Source of the DNA: Caulobacterales bacterium | GTDB lineage: Bacteria > Pseudomonadota > Alphaproteobacteria > Caulobacterales > Caulobacteraceae | Length of the DNA stretch: 64,000 nt | Assembly (NCBI GenBank): GCA_017302105.1 | Contig: JAFLCS010000007.1 | Coordinates: 29,950 to 93,949, forward strand | Direction of reading: 5' to 3' | In this document: positions 8,884 through 18,274 of the stretch, in pieces | Layout of the letters: each line of letters starts with the position of its first letter | Numbering within the stretch: the first letter of the stretch is position 1 | The notes under the pieces: model-generated | Told to the model about the DNA's origin: nothing | The model's input: the letters and a program-made list of their open reading frames with translations, nothing else | Database searches by the model: none | Program-made: the position numbers and the translations under genes

Positions 8884-9441
8884 CTAGTTATTGAACGGGA
8901 ACTTGAACTCGGCGAGGAGAGCCTTGGCTTCCTCGTCGGTCTTGGCCGTGGTGCAGACGATGATGTCCATGCCCCACATCTGATCGATCTGGTCGTAGTT
9001 GATCTCGGGGAACACGATGTGCTCCTTCAGGCCCATGGCGTAGTTGCCACGGCCGTCGAAGGACGTGCCCTTCAGGCCCCGGAAGTCCTTCACGCGCGGC
9101 AGGGCGATCGTGATCAGACGGTCCAGGAACTCATACATACGGTCCTGACGAAGGGTGACCTTGGCACCGATGACCATGCCTTCGCGCAGCTTGAAGCCGG
9201 CGATGGAGTTACGGGCCTTGGTGGCCACCGGCTTCTGGCCGGCGATGGCTTCCAGGTCCTTCATGGCGGCGGCAGCCTTCTTGGAGTCCGCCACGGCTTC
9301 ACCGATACCCATGTTCAGGACAATCTTATCCAGCTTGGGGATCTGCATCTCGTTGGAATAGCCGAACTTCTCGGTCATCGCCTTGCGGATGCGGGCCTGA
9401 TAGTCGCCCTTCAGGCGCGGGGTGTATTGAGCGTCAGCCAT
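8884..9441 (-). CDS. rplE: 50S ribosomal protein L5
   Basis: uL5, 185 aa, which contacts 5S rRNA and P-site tRNA. The start at 9441 ([15 protein letters not shown]) fits the family; the open frame upstream is only out-of-frame rplX. Family features are [41 protein letters not shown] and [17 protein letters not shown]. It overlaps the end of rplX by 8 nt, implying translational coupling. Confidence 0.98.
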   Translation of the reverse strand: MADAQYTPRLKGDYQARIRKAMTEKFGYSNEMQIPKLDKIVLNMGIGEAVADSKKAAAAMKDLEAIAGQKPVATKARNSIAGFKLREGMVIGAKVTLRQDRMYEFLDRLITIALPRVKDFRGLKGTSFDGRGNYAMGLKEHIVFPEINYDQIDQMWGMDIIVCTTAKTDEEAKALLAEFKFPFNN

Positions 9442-9748
9442 TGATGGCGTCCCCCGTGGTCTTGGCGAAGCGGACCTTCTTGTCACCGTCCATACGGAAG
9501 CCGACGCGGGTCGGCTTGCCCTTGGCGTCGACGAGCGCGACGTTCGACAGGTGGATCGAGGCTTCCTTGTTGACGATGCCGCCCTGCGGATTACCCGCCG
9601 ACGGACGCGTGTGGCGCTGGACGACCTGGATGCCCTGGACAACCACGCGGTTGTCCGCCGGGATCACGCGCAGCACCTTGCCGGTGCGGCCCTTGTCCTT
9701 GCCCGTAAGGACGACGACGTCGTCCCCCTTCTTGATCTTGGCGGCCAT
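9434..9748 (-). CDS. rplX: 50S ribosomal protein L24
   Basis: uL24, 104 aa, an assembly initiator. The KOW motif is near the N-terminus ([20 protein letters not shown]), followed by [15 protein letters not shown]. The ATG at 9748 shares its A with the rplN stop codon, and the 3' end overlaps rplE by 8 nt, so L14, L24 and L5 are translated as a tightly coupled set. Confidence 0.98.
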   Translation of the reverse strand: MAAKIKKGDDVVVLTGKDKGRTGKVLRVIPADNRVVVQGIQVVQRHTRPSAGNPQGGIVNKEASIHLSNVALVDAKGKPTRVGFRMDGDKKVRFAKTTGDAING

Positions 9749-10116
9749 TACAGGACCTCCGGAGCGAGCGAGATGATCTTCATGTGGTTCTTGGCGCGAA
9801 GCTCGCGCGGAACCGGGCCGAAGATCCGGGTTCCCACCGGCTCGTTCTGCTTGTTGACGATGACGGCGGCCGATGTGTCGAAACGGATGACCGAACCGTC
9901 CTTGCGCTGGATGTCCTTGGCGGTGCGAACGACGACGGCGCGCAGCACGTCCCCCTTCTTCACGCGACCGCGCGGGATGGCTTCCTTGACAGACACGACG
10001 ATCGTGTCGCCCACCGAGGCGTAGCGGCGCTTGGAGCCGCCGAGCACCTTGATGCACATGACCCGGCGCGCGCCCGAATTGTCGGCAACGTCCAGGTTAG
10101 TTTGCATCTGGATCAT
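9748..10116 (-). CDS. rplN: 50S ribosomal protein L14
   Basis: uL14, 122 aa, at the subunit interface. The N-terminus [19 protein letters not shown] and [23 protein letters not shown] near the end are diagnostic. Length matches the family exactly. It follows rpsQ by 24 nt. Confidence 0.98.
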   Translation of the reverse strand: MIQMQTNLDVADNSGARRVMCIKVLGGSKRRYASVGDTIVVSVKEAIPRGRVKKGDVLRAVVVRTAKDIQRKDGSVIRFDTSAAVIVNKQNEPVGTRIFGPVPRELRAKNHMKIISLAPEVL

Positions 10117-10140
10117 GGGATCAGACCTTCTCTAACTCGT

Positions 10141-10392
10141 TCAGGCCGAGGCCTTGGCGTCGTCGCCGGAATAGACTTCCCAGCGCTTCAGCTTCGACTT
10201 CGGGGCGCACTCACGGATGCGAGCCACATCGCCGACCTTCAGCGAATTGGCCTCATCGTGGGCGTGGTACTTCTTCGACTGACGGACAGTCTTCTTGAAG
10301 AGCGGGTGCAGCAGGGTGCGCTCGACCTTGACGACGACAGTCTTGTCGCCCTTGTCGGAAACGACCACGCCTTCCAGAATTCTCTTGGGCAT
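10141..10392 (-). CDS. rpsQ: 30S ribosomal protein S17
   Basis: uS17, 83 aa, an OB-fold protein binding 16S rRNA. Shown by [40 protein letters not shown] and [19 protein letters not shown]. It lies 9 nt after rpmC, in the S10-to-spc junction with no visible promoter or terminator, so S10 and spc appear to be one operon. Confidence 0.98.
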   Translation of the reverse strand: MPKRILEGVVVSDKGDKTVVVKVERTLLHPLFKKTVRQSKKYHAHDEANSLKVGDVARIRECAPKSKLKRWEVYSGDDAKASA

Positions 10393-10401
10393 CGGTTTTC
10401 C

Positions 10402-10596
10402 TTAGGCCTGGCGCTGCTGGCGTTGCAGCGTCTTGATGCGGGCAATGGTCTTCTTGACCTCACCCACGCGATGGGTCTTCTCCATCTGGCCAGTGGCGGC
10501 CTGGAAACGGAGATTGAACTGTTCCTTCTTCAGCGACAGGAGTTCTTCCTGGAGCTGATCGGCGGTCTTGCCGCGAAGATCGGTGATCTTGGTCAT
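10402..10596 (-). CDS. rpmC: 50S ribosomal protein L29
   Basis: uL29, 64 aa, a two-helix protein at the exit tunnel. Diagnostic [22 protein letters not shown] and the [15 protein letters not shown] helix are present. It follows rplP by 14 nt. Confidence 0.97.
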   Translation of the reverse strand: MTKITDLRGKTADQLQEELLSLKKEQFNLRFQAATGQMEKTHRVGEVKKTIARIKTLQRQQRQA

Positions 10597-10610
10597 GGTC
10601 CGATCCTTTC

Positions 10611-11042
10611 CTAGTGCTCGACCGCGACGCCGGCGTCGAGGCGGGTGACGACCTTGGTACGAACCGGCAGCTTCGCCGCGCCCAGGCGCAGGGCCTCACG
10701 CGCGACGTCATCCGGCACGCCGTCGATCTCGAACATGATGCGGCCCGGAGCCACGCGGGCGGCCCAGAAATCGACAGCACCCTTGCCCTTACCCATGCGG
10801 ACTTCGGCCGGCTTGCCGGAAACCGGCACGTCCGGGAAGATGCGGATCCAGACCCGGCCCTGACGCTTCATCTGGCGAGTGATCGCGCGGCGGGCCGCTT
10901 CGATCTGGCGCGCCGTGATGCGCTCGGGTTCCATCGACTTCAGCCCGTAGGAGCCGAAGTTCAGCGAGAAACCGCCCTTGGCCGAACCGTGGATACGGCC
11001 CTTGAATGCCTTGCGGTACTTGGTTTTCTTGGGTGACAGCAT
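10611..11042 (-). CDS. rplP: 50S ribosomal protein L16
   Basis: uL16, 143 aa, near the A-site tRNA elbow. Starts [19 protein letters not shown] and contains [32 protein letters not shown] and the closing [13 protein letters not shown]. Full length. It starts 3 nt after the rpsC stop. Confidence 0.98.
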   Translation of the reverse strand: MLSPKKTKYRKAFKGRIHGSAKGGFSLNFGSYGLKSMEPERITARQIEAARRAITRQMKRQGRVWIRIFPDVPVSGKPAEVRMGKGKGAVDFWAARVAPGRIMFEIDGVPDDVAREALRLGAAKLPVRTKVVTRLDAGVAVEH

Positions 11043-11045
11043 GAC

Positions 11046-11801
11046 CTAGTTCTCACGTCCCCGGTCGCGGCGCGGACCACGATCCCCACGGGGACCGCCG
11101 CGTTCACGGCCTTCATTCGACGACGGACCCGACGCTTCCTGGGCCCAACGCTTGTCCTGGGCCATCGGGTCGTGCTCGAGCACTTCACCTTTGAACACCC
11201 AGACCTTCACGCCGATGATGCCGTAGGTCGTCTTGGCTTCGGTGAAGCCGTAATCGATGTCCGCGCGCAGGGTGTGCAGCGGCACGCGGCCTTCGCGGTA
11301 CCACTCCATACGGGCGATTTCCGCACCGCCGAGACGGCCCGACACGTTGATCCGGACGCCCTTGGCACCCAGACGCATGGCCGACTGCATCGCGCGCTTC
11401 ATGGCGCGACGGAAGGCGATCCGGCGTTCGAGCTGCTGAGCGATGTTTTCAGCGATCAGCTGGGCATCGGTTTCCGGCTTGCGGACCTCGACGAGGTTCA
11501 GGAAGACCTCGCCTTCAGTCATGCCCGAAATCTCCTTGCGGAGCTTCTCGATGTCAGCGCCCTTCTTGCCGATCACGACGCCCGGACGGGCGGCGTAGAT
11601 GGTGATGCGGCACTTCTTGTGCGGGCGCTCGATGATGATGCGCGACACGCCGGCACCCGAGAGACGCTCCTTGAGCCACTCGCGCAGCTTCAGATCCTGG
11701 TGAAGCAGACGGGCGTAGTCATGCCCACCGGCAAACCAGCGGCTGTCCCAGGTACGGTTGACGCCGAGCCGCAGCCCGACCGGATTGACTTTCTGACCCA
11801 T
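11046..11801 (-). CDS. rpsC: 30S ribosomal protein S3
   Basis: uS3, 251 aa, part of the mRNA entry helicase. The N-terminus [21 protein letters not shown], the KH domain with [18 protein letters not shown], and the C-terminal domain [17 protein letters not shown] are all intact. The last 30 residues form an Arg/Gly/Asp-rich low-complexity tail absent from E. coli. Its start overlaps the rplV stop by 1 nt. Confidence 0.98.
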   Translation of the reverse strand: MGQKVNPVGLRLGVNRTWDSRWFAGGHDYARLLHQDLKLREWLKERLSGAGVSRIIIERPHKKCRITIYAARPGVVIGKKGADIEKLRKEISGMTEGEVFLNLVEVRKPETDAQLIAENIAQQLERRIAFRRAMKRAMQSAMRLGAKGVRINVSGRLGGAEIARMEWYREGRVPLHTLRADIDYGFTEAKTTYGIIGVKVWVFKGEVLEHDPMAQDKRWAQEASGPSSNEGRERGGPRGDRGPRRDRGREN

Positions 11802-12181
11802 CAGGCGGCCTCACCCAGCTCGCGCACAACGATGGTAATCTCGCTGAACGGCTTTTCGATGCGCGAAGCCCGGCCACGTGCGCGGGCCGTGAAACGCTTC
11901 ATCACCAGATTCTTGCCCACAAAGGCCTCGGCCACGACCAGGGAGTCGATGTCGAGGTTGTGGTTGTTCTCGGCGTTCGAAACGGCCGAATACAGCGCCT
12001 TGCGCACATCCTTGGCGATGCGCTTGCGGCTGAATTCCAGCTCGTTGAGCGCCTTCTGCACCGGCAGGCCGCGGATCGACTGGGCGACCAGGTTCAGCTT
12101 CTGAGGGCTGATGCGAACGTTGACGACCTTGGCGCGGGCCTCGGTCGCACCGACGCGACGGGAGTTCTTGGACTGGGCCAT
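11801..12181 (-). CDS. rplV: 50S ribosomal protein L22
   Basis: uL22, 126 aa, which lines the exit tunnel (macrolide region). Recognised by [27 protein letters not shown] and the beta-hairpin/tail [25 protein letters not shown]. It lies between rpsS (3 nt) and rpsC (1-nt overlap). Confidence 0.98.
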   Translation of the reverse strand: MAQSKNSRRVGATEARAKVVNVRISPQKLNLVAQSIRGLPVQKALNELEFSRKRIAKDVRKALYSAVSNAENNHNLDIDSLVVAEAFVGKNLVMKRFTARARGRASRIEKPFSEITIVVRELGEAA

Positions 12182-12184
12182 CGG

Positions 12185-12463
12185 TTACTTCCTCTTGGCC
12201 TTCTTGTCCGCCGCGTGGCCCGGGAAGTTCCGGGTCGGGGCGAACTCGCCGAACTTCATGCCGACCATGTCCTCGGACACCAGCACGGGAATGTGCTTCT
12301 GGCCGTTGTGGACACCAAAGGTCAGGCCGACGAACTGCGGCAGGATGGTGGAGCGACGCGACCAGGTCTTGATCACGTCCTTGCGGCCCGACGTGGACGC
12401 GGCGTCTGCCTTCTTGAGCAGATAGCCGTCGACGAAGGGACCTTTCCAGGCGGAACGGGTCAT
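12185..12463 (-). CDS. rpsS: 30S ribosomal protein S19
   Basis: uS19, 92 aa, in the small-subunit head with S13. Diagnostic features are [37 protein letters not shown] and [17 protein letters not shown]. Length is normal. It starts 3 nt after the rplB stop. Confidence 0.98.
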   Translation of the reverse strand: MTRSAWKGPFVDGYLLKKADAASTSGRKDVIKTWSRRSTILPQFVGLTFGVHNGQKHIPVLVSEDMVGMKFGEFAPTRNFPGHAADKKAKRK

Positions 12464-12466
12464 CGC

Positions 12467-13306
12467 TTACCGAGCCTTCTTCGCTTTGTGGCGCGAACGA
12501 ATGATGTACTTGTCCGTCGCCTTGTTCTTGCGGGTCTTGCGGCCCTTGGTCGGCTGGCCCGTCGGGCTCACCGGGTGGCGGCCACCCGAGGTGCGGCCTT
12601 CGCCGCCGCCGTGCGGGTGATCGATCGGGTTCATGGCCACGCCGCGAACGTGCGGGCGGAAGCCCATGTGACGCTTGCGACCGGCCTTGCCCAGGTTCTG
12701 GTTCATGTGGTCCGAGTTGGACACGGCACCAACGGTGGCCATGCAGCTGTCCAGAACCATGCGAAGCTCGCCCGAGCCCAAACGGATCTGGGCGTAGCCG
12801 GCATCGCGGCCGACCAGCTGGGCGTAGGAGCCGGCCGAGCGGGCCATCTGGCCACCCTTGGCAGGCTTCATCTCGATGTTGTGGATGATCGTACCGATCG
12901 GCATCGAGCGCAGCGGCATGGCGTTGCCCGGCTTCACGTCGGCCTTCTCGGCCGCGATCACCTGGTCGCCGGCCTTGAGGCGCTGCGGAGCCAGAATGTA
13001 AGCCTTGTCGCCATCCTCATACGAGATCAGGGCGATGAAGGCGGTCCGGTTCGGATCGTACTCCAGGCGCTCGACCGTGCCGACGGCGTCGAACTTGCGA
13101 CGCTTGAAGTCGATCTTGCGGTACAGGCGCTTGGCCCCGCCGCCACGGAAACGAACGGCGATACGACCGCCGGCCCCACGTCCGCCCGACTTGGTCAGGC
13201 CTTCGACAAGGCTCTTTTCCGGACGCCCCTTGTGGAGTTCCGAGCGGTCGATCAACACCAGGGCGCGACGGCCCGGCGAAGTCGGATTGAAGGTCTTCAG
13301 AGCCAT
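12467..13306 (-). CDS. rplB: 50S ribosomal protein L2
   Basis: uL2, 279 aa, essential near the peptidyl transferase centre. The N-terminus [17 protein letters not shown], the OB/SH3 folds, and the C-terminal [29 protein letters not shown] (with the conserved functional His) are intact. The basic tail ends in [10 protein letters not shown]. It follows rplW by 4 nt. Confidence 0.99.
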   Translation of the reverse strand: MALKTFNPTSPGRRALVLIDRSELHKGRPEKSLVEGLTKSGGRGAGGRIAVRFRGGGAKRLYRKIDFKRRKFDAVGTVERLEYDPNRTAFIALISYEDGDKAYILAPQRLKAGDQVIAAEKADVKPGNAMPLRSMPIGTIIHNIEMKPAKGGQMARSAGSYAQLVGRDAGYAQIRLGSGELRMVLDSCMATVGAVSNSDHMNQNLGKAGRKRHMGFRPHVRGVAMNPIDHPHGGGEGRTSGGRHPVSPTGQPTKGRKTRKNKATDKYIIRSRHKAKKAR

Positions 13307-13310
13307 TGTC

Positions 13311-13628
13311 CTAGAGCCCCGTGGTCACGTCGATGGACTGGCCTTCGGCCAGGGTGACGATCGCCTTCTTGACGTCCTTGCGGCGTCCCATAATGCCACG
13401 GAAGCGCTTGGTCTTGCCCTTCTGCACCAGGGTGTTGACCTTGGTGACCTGGACCTTGAACAGCGCCTCGACGGCAGCGGCGATCTCGTCCTTGGAGGCA
13501 TCGTCGGCCACCTTGAAGACGACCTTGTTGTGCTCGGAAAGCACAGTCGACTTTTCGGTGATCACCGGTGCCAGGACGGTGTCGTAGTGGCGGGCGGTCG
13601 CCGCCGATTTGGTCTGCTTGGCGGCCAT
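13311..13628 (-). CDS. rplW: 50S ribosomal protein L23
   Basis: uL23, 105 aa, the docking site for trigger factor and SRP at the exit tunnel. Recognised by [20 protein letters not shown], the [17 protein letters not shown] helix and [20 protein letters not shown]. Its ATG shares a base with the rplD stop. Confidence 0.98.
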   Translation of the reverse strand: MAAKQTKSAATARHYDTVLAPVITEKSTVLSEHNKVVFKVADDASKDEIAAAVEALFKVQVTKVNTLVQKGKTKRFRGIMGRRKDVKKAIVTLAEGQSIDVTTGL

Positions 13629-14281
13629 TACGCGGCTTCCTTCTCAGACTTGGCCTCGCCCGAGAACCGCGCGTGGACGGCGTCCACGGCGTCCTTGGTG
13701 AGGACCAGCTTCTCGGCCCGCAGGATGTCATAGACGTTCAGGCCGGCGTTCGGCAGCACGTCGATGTGCGGGATGTTGCGAGCCGCCAGGCCGAAGTTCT
13801 TGTCGACTTCGGCACCGGCGATGATCAGCGCCTTGGACCAGCCCAGCTTGCCGAGCGAGGCGCGCAGGGCGGCCGTCTTGGGATCCTTCAGGGTGGCGGC
13901 GTCCAGGATGATGAGATCACCCGACTGCGCCTTGGCGCTGAGCGCGTGCTTCAGGGCCAGGGCCCGGACCTTCTTGGGCAGGTCGATCGCGTGCGAGCGA
14001 ACCACCGGACCGAAGGCGCGCGAACCGCCGACGAACTGCGGCGCACGGCGCGAACCGTGACGAGCACCGCCGGTGCCCTTCTGACGGTACATCTTCTTGC
14101 CGGTACGGCTGTTCTCGTTGCGGGTCTGCACCTTGTGGGTCCCGGCGCGGCGCTTGGCCAGCTGGTAAACCACACAACGCTGCAGCAGGTCCGCGCGGAT
14201 CTCCTTGATCCCGAAGACGTCGTCGCTCAGCTCGATGTCGCCGGCGGCCTTGCCGTCCAGCTTGGTGACGGAGAGTTTCAT
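13628..14281 (-). CDS. rplD: 50S ribosomal protein L4
   Basis: uL4, 217 aa, in the exit tunnel. In E. coli it is also the autoregulator of the S10 operon. Recognised by [38 protein letters not shown] (the tunnel loop, read here over two segments) and [21 protein letters not shown]. It overlaps rplC and rplW by 1 nt at either end, so all three are translationally coupled. Confidence 0.98.
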   Translation of the reverse strand: MKLSVTKLDGKAAGDIELSDDVFGIKEIRADLLQRCVVYQLAKRRAGTHKVQTRNENSRTGKKMYRQKGTGGARHGSRRAPQFVGGSRAFGPVVRSHAIDLPKKVRALALKHALSAKAQSGDLIILDAATLKDPKTAALRASLGKLGWSKALIIAGAEVDKNFGLAARNIPHIDVLPNAGLNVYDILRAEKLVLTKDAVDAVHARFSGEAKSEKEAA

Positions 14282-15033
14282 CAGGCTTCGTCCCCGTTGG
14301 TTTCAGCGGCCGGAGCTTCTTCGGCCGGCGTTTCCGCCGCAGCCTTGGGAGCCTGGCCGGCCGTCTTGAACGCACCCGGAACCGGGGCACCTTCCGGCAG
14401 CTTGCTCTTCACCGCGTCGCGCACGTTGACGTAGGTGCCGTCGTGGCCCGGGACAGCGCCCTTGACCAGGATCAGGCCCCGCTCGACGTCGACGCGAACG
14501 ATGGTCAGGTTTTGGGTGGTGACGGTTTCGGTCCCGTAGTGACCGGCCATCTTCTTGCCCGGGAAGGTCCGGCCCGGATCCTGACGGTTACCGGTCGAAC
14601 CGTGCGAGCGGTGCGACACCGACACACCGTGCGTCGCGCGCAGGCCGCCGAAGTTCCAGCGCTTCATAGCACCGGCGAAACCCTTACCGATGGTCTCACC
14701 CTGGATGTCGACCAGCTGGCCTTCCACAAAGTGGTCGGCGGTCAGCTCGGCACCGACGTCGATCAGGTTGTCGTCCGAGACGCGGAACTCGCGAACCACA
14801 CGCTTGGGCTCGACCTCGGCCTTGGCGAAGTTGGCGCGCTCAGCCTTGGTGGTGTTCTTGGCCTTCTTGACGCCGGCACCCAGTTGCAGCGCGACGTAGC
14901 CATCACGCTCGGAGGTGCGCTGGCCGACGACCTGGCAGCCGTCGAGCGAAAGCACAGTGACGCCGACCTGCTGGCCGTCGTCGGCGAAGATGCGGGTCAT
15001 GCCGACCTTCTTGGCGATCAAACCGGTGCGCAT
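14281..15033 (-). CDS. rplC: 50S ribosomal protein L3
   Basis: uL3, 250 aa. N-terminal [20 protein letters not shown]; the methylated-Gln region near [20 protein letters not shown]; then [21 protein letters not shown]. The C-terminal 35 residues form an Ala/Glu-rich tail ([20 protein letters not shown]) longer than in E. coli, an extension known in alphaproteobacteria. It starts 3 nt after the rpsJ stop. Confidence 0.98.
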   Translation of the reverse strand: MRTGLIAKKVGMTRIFADDGQQVGVTVLSLDGCQVVGQRTSERDGYVALQLGAGVKKAKNTTKAERANFAKAEVEPKRVVREFRVSDDNLIDVGAELTADHFVEGQLVDIQGETIGKGFAGAMKRWNFGGLRATHGVSVSHRSHGSTGNRQDPGRTFPGKKMAGHYGTETVTTQNLTIVRVDVERGLILVKGAVPGHDGTYVNVRDAVKSKLPEGAPVPGAFKTAGQAPKAAAETPAEEAPAAETNGDEA

Positions 15034-15036
15034 GAC

Positions 15037-15348
<312 letters not shown>

Positions 15349-15568
15349 ATCGGTTGTGTTCCCAGATGCGGCGGACCGCGTCCTCTAGACTTTTCAAAGA
15401 CCGGAGCCCTCAGGCCGAAGCCCTCAGACACGCTTTCCGCAAAAACGATCGGCCCACGCGGAAGCCGCGAAGGCCGTTGAAATCCCAAGAAGCTGCAAAG
15501 AACAGTGACTTAGGTCGTTCTTGCGGACCGCGTCTGCCCCCGAAGGGACACAGCCGATCCAACAAGAG
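15349..15568 (-). promoter_or_regulatory. Long 5' leader of the S10 operon
   Basis: About 220 nt lie between the predicted start of transcription and the rpsJ ATG, with no supported gene. It holds a 12-nt direct repeat GCGGACCGCGTC (15371-15382 and 15523-15534), itself centred on a GCGG/CCGC palindrome. In E. coli the S10 leader folds into a target for L4. A similar role is possible here by position only; I could not recognise the E. coli-type hairpins. Confidence 0.35.
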
Positions 15569-15573
15569 GCGCG

Positions 15574-15602
15574 CTTATGCCGTCCGATTCCGAATCCGTC
15601 AA
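15574..15602 (-). promoter_or_regulatory. Predicted S10 operon promoter with two GANTC sites
   Basis: On the minus strand, TTGACG (15597-15602), a 17-nt spacer, then CATAAG (15574-15579). The spacer contains two GANTC sites almost back to back (15586-15590 and 15592-15596, together GATTCCGAATC). In Caulobacterales GANTC is methylated by CcrM, and GcrA acts at promoters carrying methylated sites between -35 and -10. The promoter lies about 20 nt past the stop of the upstream lipoprotein gene. Confidence 0.6.
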
Positions 15603-15621
15603 GCGCGCGCCGGGCGAATTC

Positions 15622-16245
15622 TCACTCAGATTGGGCAAAGCCCATCGGATTGAAATCGTCCGGACCAGAGACGATCACCAACCGCCGCGAAGAGGCGTCG
15701 TAGGCCAGGGTAACGACGCAGCCCCCTTCGTTCGGCTCCGCGTCACAATAGATGTGATGGACACGAGCGCGGATCTGGCCGTTGCCGGCGGCCTCGACTG
15801 TGTCGGCGTTGGCGTCGAAGACCTGGACCAGTCCATCCGGTGTTGAAACGAACAGACGCTGGCGACAGCCGCCCGTCCCACACCACTGGGTCGACCCCGC
15901 CTCGGTATAGTCCATCCGCCAGTCCGTCTGGCTGTCGGGGCTAACATCGACAGGCGTAATCATGCCTTCGGGCGGCTCTGTCACGAGCGGCGGGCGGTCG
16001 GTCGGACTGTTGTCGTCGTCATAGACCCGATTGATGTCGCGGACCGCGATCCAGGTCAGGCCCTCGGGCGGCGTCTGTTCAGACGTGGCCGCCGCCCCGG
16101 CCATTTGCATGGCGTCGCCGGCCGCGCGGGCCGCGCCACCCCCCTCCTCTGCGGAGTCGGACGAGGAGCCCCCGCACGCCGCCAACAGAACAAGGGCCGC
16201 CGTCATCGGGACGGCGCGCAACAACATCGCTTCGATTCCAGTCAT
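15622..16245 (-). CDS. Putative lipoprotein of unknown function
   Basis: 207 aa from ATG 16245, or 201 aa from ATG 16227, which has better upstream spacing (GGAATCGAAG). The signal peptide ends in a lipobox LLAAC (Cys 18 counted from 16227) followed by a Gly/Ser/Glu-rich tether (GGSSSDSAEEGGG). The mature part has a possible beta-rich core: TWIAVRDINRVYDD, two Cys pairs (CGTGGC and CDAEPNEGGC) and a C-terminal VVTLAYDASSRRLVIVSGPDD. No family was recognised. The gene ends 20 nt before the S10 promoter, with no terminator between. Confidence 0.7.
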   Translation of the reverse strand: MTGIEAMLLRAVPMTAALVLLAACGGSSSDSAEEGGGAARAAGDAMQMAGAAATSEQTPPEGLTWIAVRDINRVYDDDNSPTDRPPLVTEPPEGMITPVDVSPDSQTDWRMDYTEAGSTQWCGTGGCRQRLFVSTPDGLVQVFDANADTVEAAGNGQIRARVHHIYCDAEPNEGGCVVTLAYDASSRRLVIVSGPDDFNPMGFAQSE

Positions 16246-16318
16246 GGAGGCGATTGAACCCTGCCGCGCCATTGCGACGCAAGCCCCTGAAACCTGACCT
16301 CTGGCGGGGCGTGATGAT

Positions 16319-17197
16319 TCAGTTGCCGATTCTGAGCTGTCCCGAGCCCAGAATCGTACGCTCAACCGCTCCGGTGACGCGGGCCACCGATATGTCACCC
16401 GACCCGACGATAGACGCGCTGACCGTATCGGCCGTCGCCCCCACGACGACACCGCCGCTGCCGGCGACGGCTACATTGAGCGATGACACCCGCCCCCCGT
16501 CGATGCGAACGGAGCCGGAGCCGCCGATGGCAATGTCAGCCGCCCCGTTGATGGACGCCACGGTGACGCTACCTGACCCCCCGATGGCGATATCGGCGGG
16601 GCCATCAATGGCCGCGGTCGAAATGCTCCCTGATGCGCCAAGCGCGAATTCTCCGGACCCAGCCGATCCAGCCCGGACGTTGCCTGAACCGCCGAGCGCG
16701 ATCGAAAGTGATCCATCGGTATTGGCCACAGACCAGTCGCCACAGCCCCCTGCTCCCAGTTGCGTGCTGCGCGAGCGCCCGATCGCCCCCCAGACGGCCC
16801 CCGATGCATCAATCTGCACATCGCGGGGCGTGCGGATGACAACGAGCGGGGCCTGGGACAGCTCGACCGTGCCATGACCACGCACCGTCACGCCAATGCC
16901 GTCCGGCATTTCGGTGGGATTGGCGACGAAGCCCTCGGATTGACAGTCCTGAATCCGCCGGCGCAGGCCCCCATCGAGGCGAACGTCATCGCCGCGGCGG
17001 CTGACCTCGATCGCCGGCAGGCCCGACGTGCCGGGGTCGACCGTGACCTGAATGTCCGTGCGGTCTTCCGGGATAACCACGACACGGGCCACGGCATTTC
17101 TGATTTCGACCTCTTGCGCATGGGCGGTTGAGCCCAGCGCGGCGGAGGCAGCAAAGGCCGCCAGCGCGGTGGCCAGGGAAGCCTTGGGAACAAGCAT
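16319..17197 (-). CDS. Exported DUF2807-like (adhesin-head GIN domain) protein
   Basis: 292 aa from ATG 17197 with AAGGACT upstream; the longer frame lacks a ribosome-binding site. A Sec signal peptide (about residues 1-27, ending STAHA) is followed by a region with an isolated Cys (RIQDCQSEGF), then a parallel beta-helix-like repeat array. Its units carry GGSG/GSG turns, as in ALGGSGNVRAG, AIGGSGSVTVAS, AIGGSGSVRIDG, VGSGDISVA and LGSGQLRIGN. This matches the GIN-domain family of predicted autotransporter heads. It is probably periplasmic or outer-membrane associated; the function is unproven. Confidence 0.75.
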   Translation of the reverse strand: MLVPKASLATALAAFAASAALGSTAHAQEVEIRNAVARVVVIPEDRTDIQVTVDPGTSGLPAIEVSRRGDDVRLDGGLRRRIQDCQSEGFVANPTEMPDGIGVTVRGHGTVELSQAPLVVIRTPRDVQIDASGAVWGAIGRSRSTQLGAGGCGDWSVANTDGSLSIALGGSGNVRAGSAGSGEFALGASGSISTAAIDGPADIAIGGSGSVTVASINGAADIAIGGSGSVRIDGGRVSSLNVAVAGSGGVVVGATADTVSASIVGSGDISVARVTGAVERTILGSGQLRIGN

Positions 17198-17314
17198 GAG
17201 AAAGTCCTTCGATGGCGTCTGAGCTGCCACCGAACCTGACCGCCCGACCGAAGCGGGTCACCTTAATTCGAGGTCATGACCTGCTTGTCACAAACGGCCG
17301 GCAGACCGTGAGGG

Positions 17315-18256
17315 TCAGCGCGCCGCCAGCGGGTCAATCAAGCCCCGGTCTGGTGCCGGGGTCGCATCACCCAGCTCGAACGCCCGCTCATAGTCGCGCA
17401 CCCGGCTCTGAATCAGATTGAGCCGACGCAGCCCTAGCGATGTCGCCCACAGCGCCGTGCGCGCAGGCATCGGGAGCGCCTCAGCCGAACGGACCGGCCC
17501 GCCCGCCCGACGGATCAGGCCGTTCGCATAGTGAGCGCCGTTGGTGATGCGCGCACCCCAAGTCAGGAAATCGCAGGACAGGGAGACGTTGAAGGAACCC
17601 TGGTTCTCGATCCGGTGGGGCGCGTGCAGGGGCCACACCGCCGCCATACCGGGCTTGAGATCGAACACCGTCGCGGCCGCATCCATCTCGCGCCGATAAG
17701 GCAGGTCCTCGGTCTGCTGCTCCAGCATCATCTGCTCCATGGCCTGGCACGGCAGATGGGTCTCATCCGGCGGATAGATCCAGATGCGCTTCTCGCCTCT
17801 GAGGTGGAACAGAAGCACGCCCGGAGGGTCGGCATGATAGGGCACACTCGCCGCCGGGGCCGACAGGATCAGCTGACCGGTCACATTGATCGGGCGAAAG
17901 CCGTCCACCTCACGCCCCACCTCGGCGAACGCCTGATGTATCGCCTCACCGAGGCGCGGATAATGATCCTGAATTCGCCGCATCTGGATCCAGACGCGGC
18001 CTTGCTTGACCGCTTCCAGCAGTTCATCGCCGGGCCGTCGGCCCTTGGTCCCCGTTTGCAGGCGGGCGCGGCCATCGTCGTCGTAGTGAAAGACGTTGAT
18101 GTCGAACAGATCGGCGGGATGCCGATCCAGCTGCTCGGCAAGGGCCTCATCACTGAACAATCCTGTCTCGGCCAGACTGTGCGTGAAGGCGACCGGTTTG
18201 CGATTGAAATCGCGGCGAGCCGCATCATCGAAAGGGTGGATCAGGTTCTGGTTCAT
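17315..18256 (-). CDS. JmjC/cupin-like (cupin_8) putative Fe(II)/2-oxoglutarate oxygenase
   Basis: 313 aa. The metal-binding facial triad can be read as YHAD (His and Asp in SVPYHADPPGVLLFHL) and the distal His in VWPLHAPHRIEN, in a double-stranded beta-helix setting (GEKRIWIYPPDE between). This is the pattern of cupin_8/JmjC hydroxylases that modify protein side chains or small molecules. It is the third gene of a minus-strand operon, 18 nt after two FemAB-like acyltransferases, so it may act on the same substrate. The substrate is unknown. The ribosome-binding site is weak, and translation may be coupled to the upstream gene. Confidence 0.65.
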   Translation of the reverse strand: MNQNLIHPFDDAARRDFNRKPVAFTHSLAETGLFSDEALAEQLDRHPADLFDINVFHYDDDGRARLQTGTKGRRPGDELLEAVKQGRVWIQMRRIQDHYPRLGEAIHQAFAEVGREVDGFRPINVTGQLILSAPAASVPYHADPPGVLLFHLRGEKRIWIYPPDETHLPCQAMEQMMLEQQTEDLPYRREMDAAATVFDLKPGMAAVWPLHAPHRIENQGSFNVSLSCDFLTWGARITNGAHYANGLIRRAGGPVRSAEALPMPARTALWATSLGLRRLNLIQSRVRDYERAFELGDATPAPDRGLIDPLAAR

Positions 18257-18274
18257 TGGTCTGCTTTCATGCTG

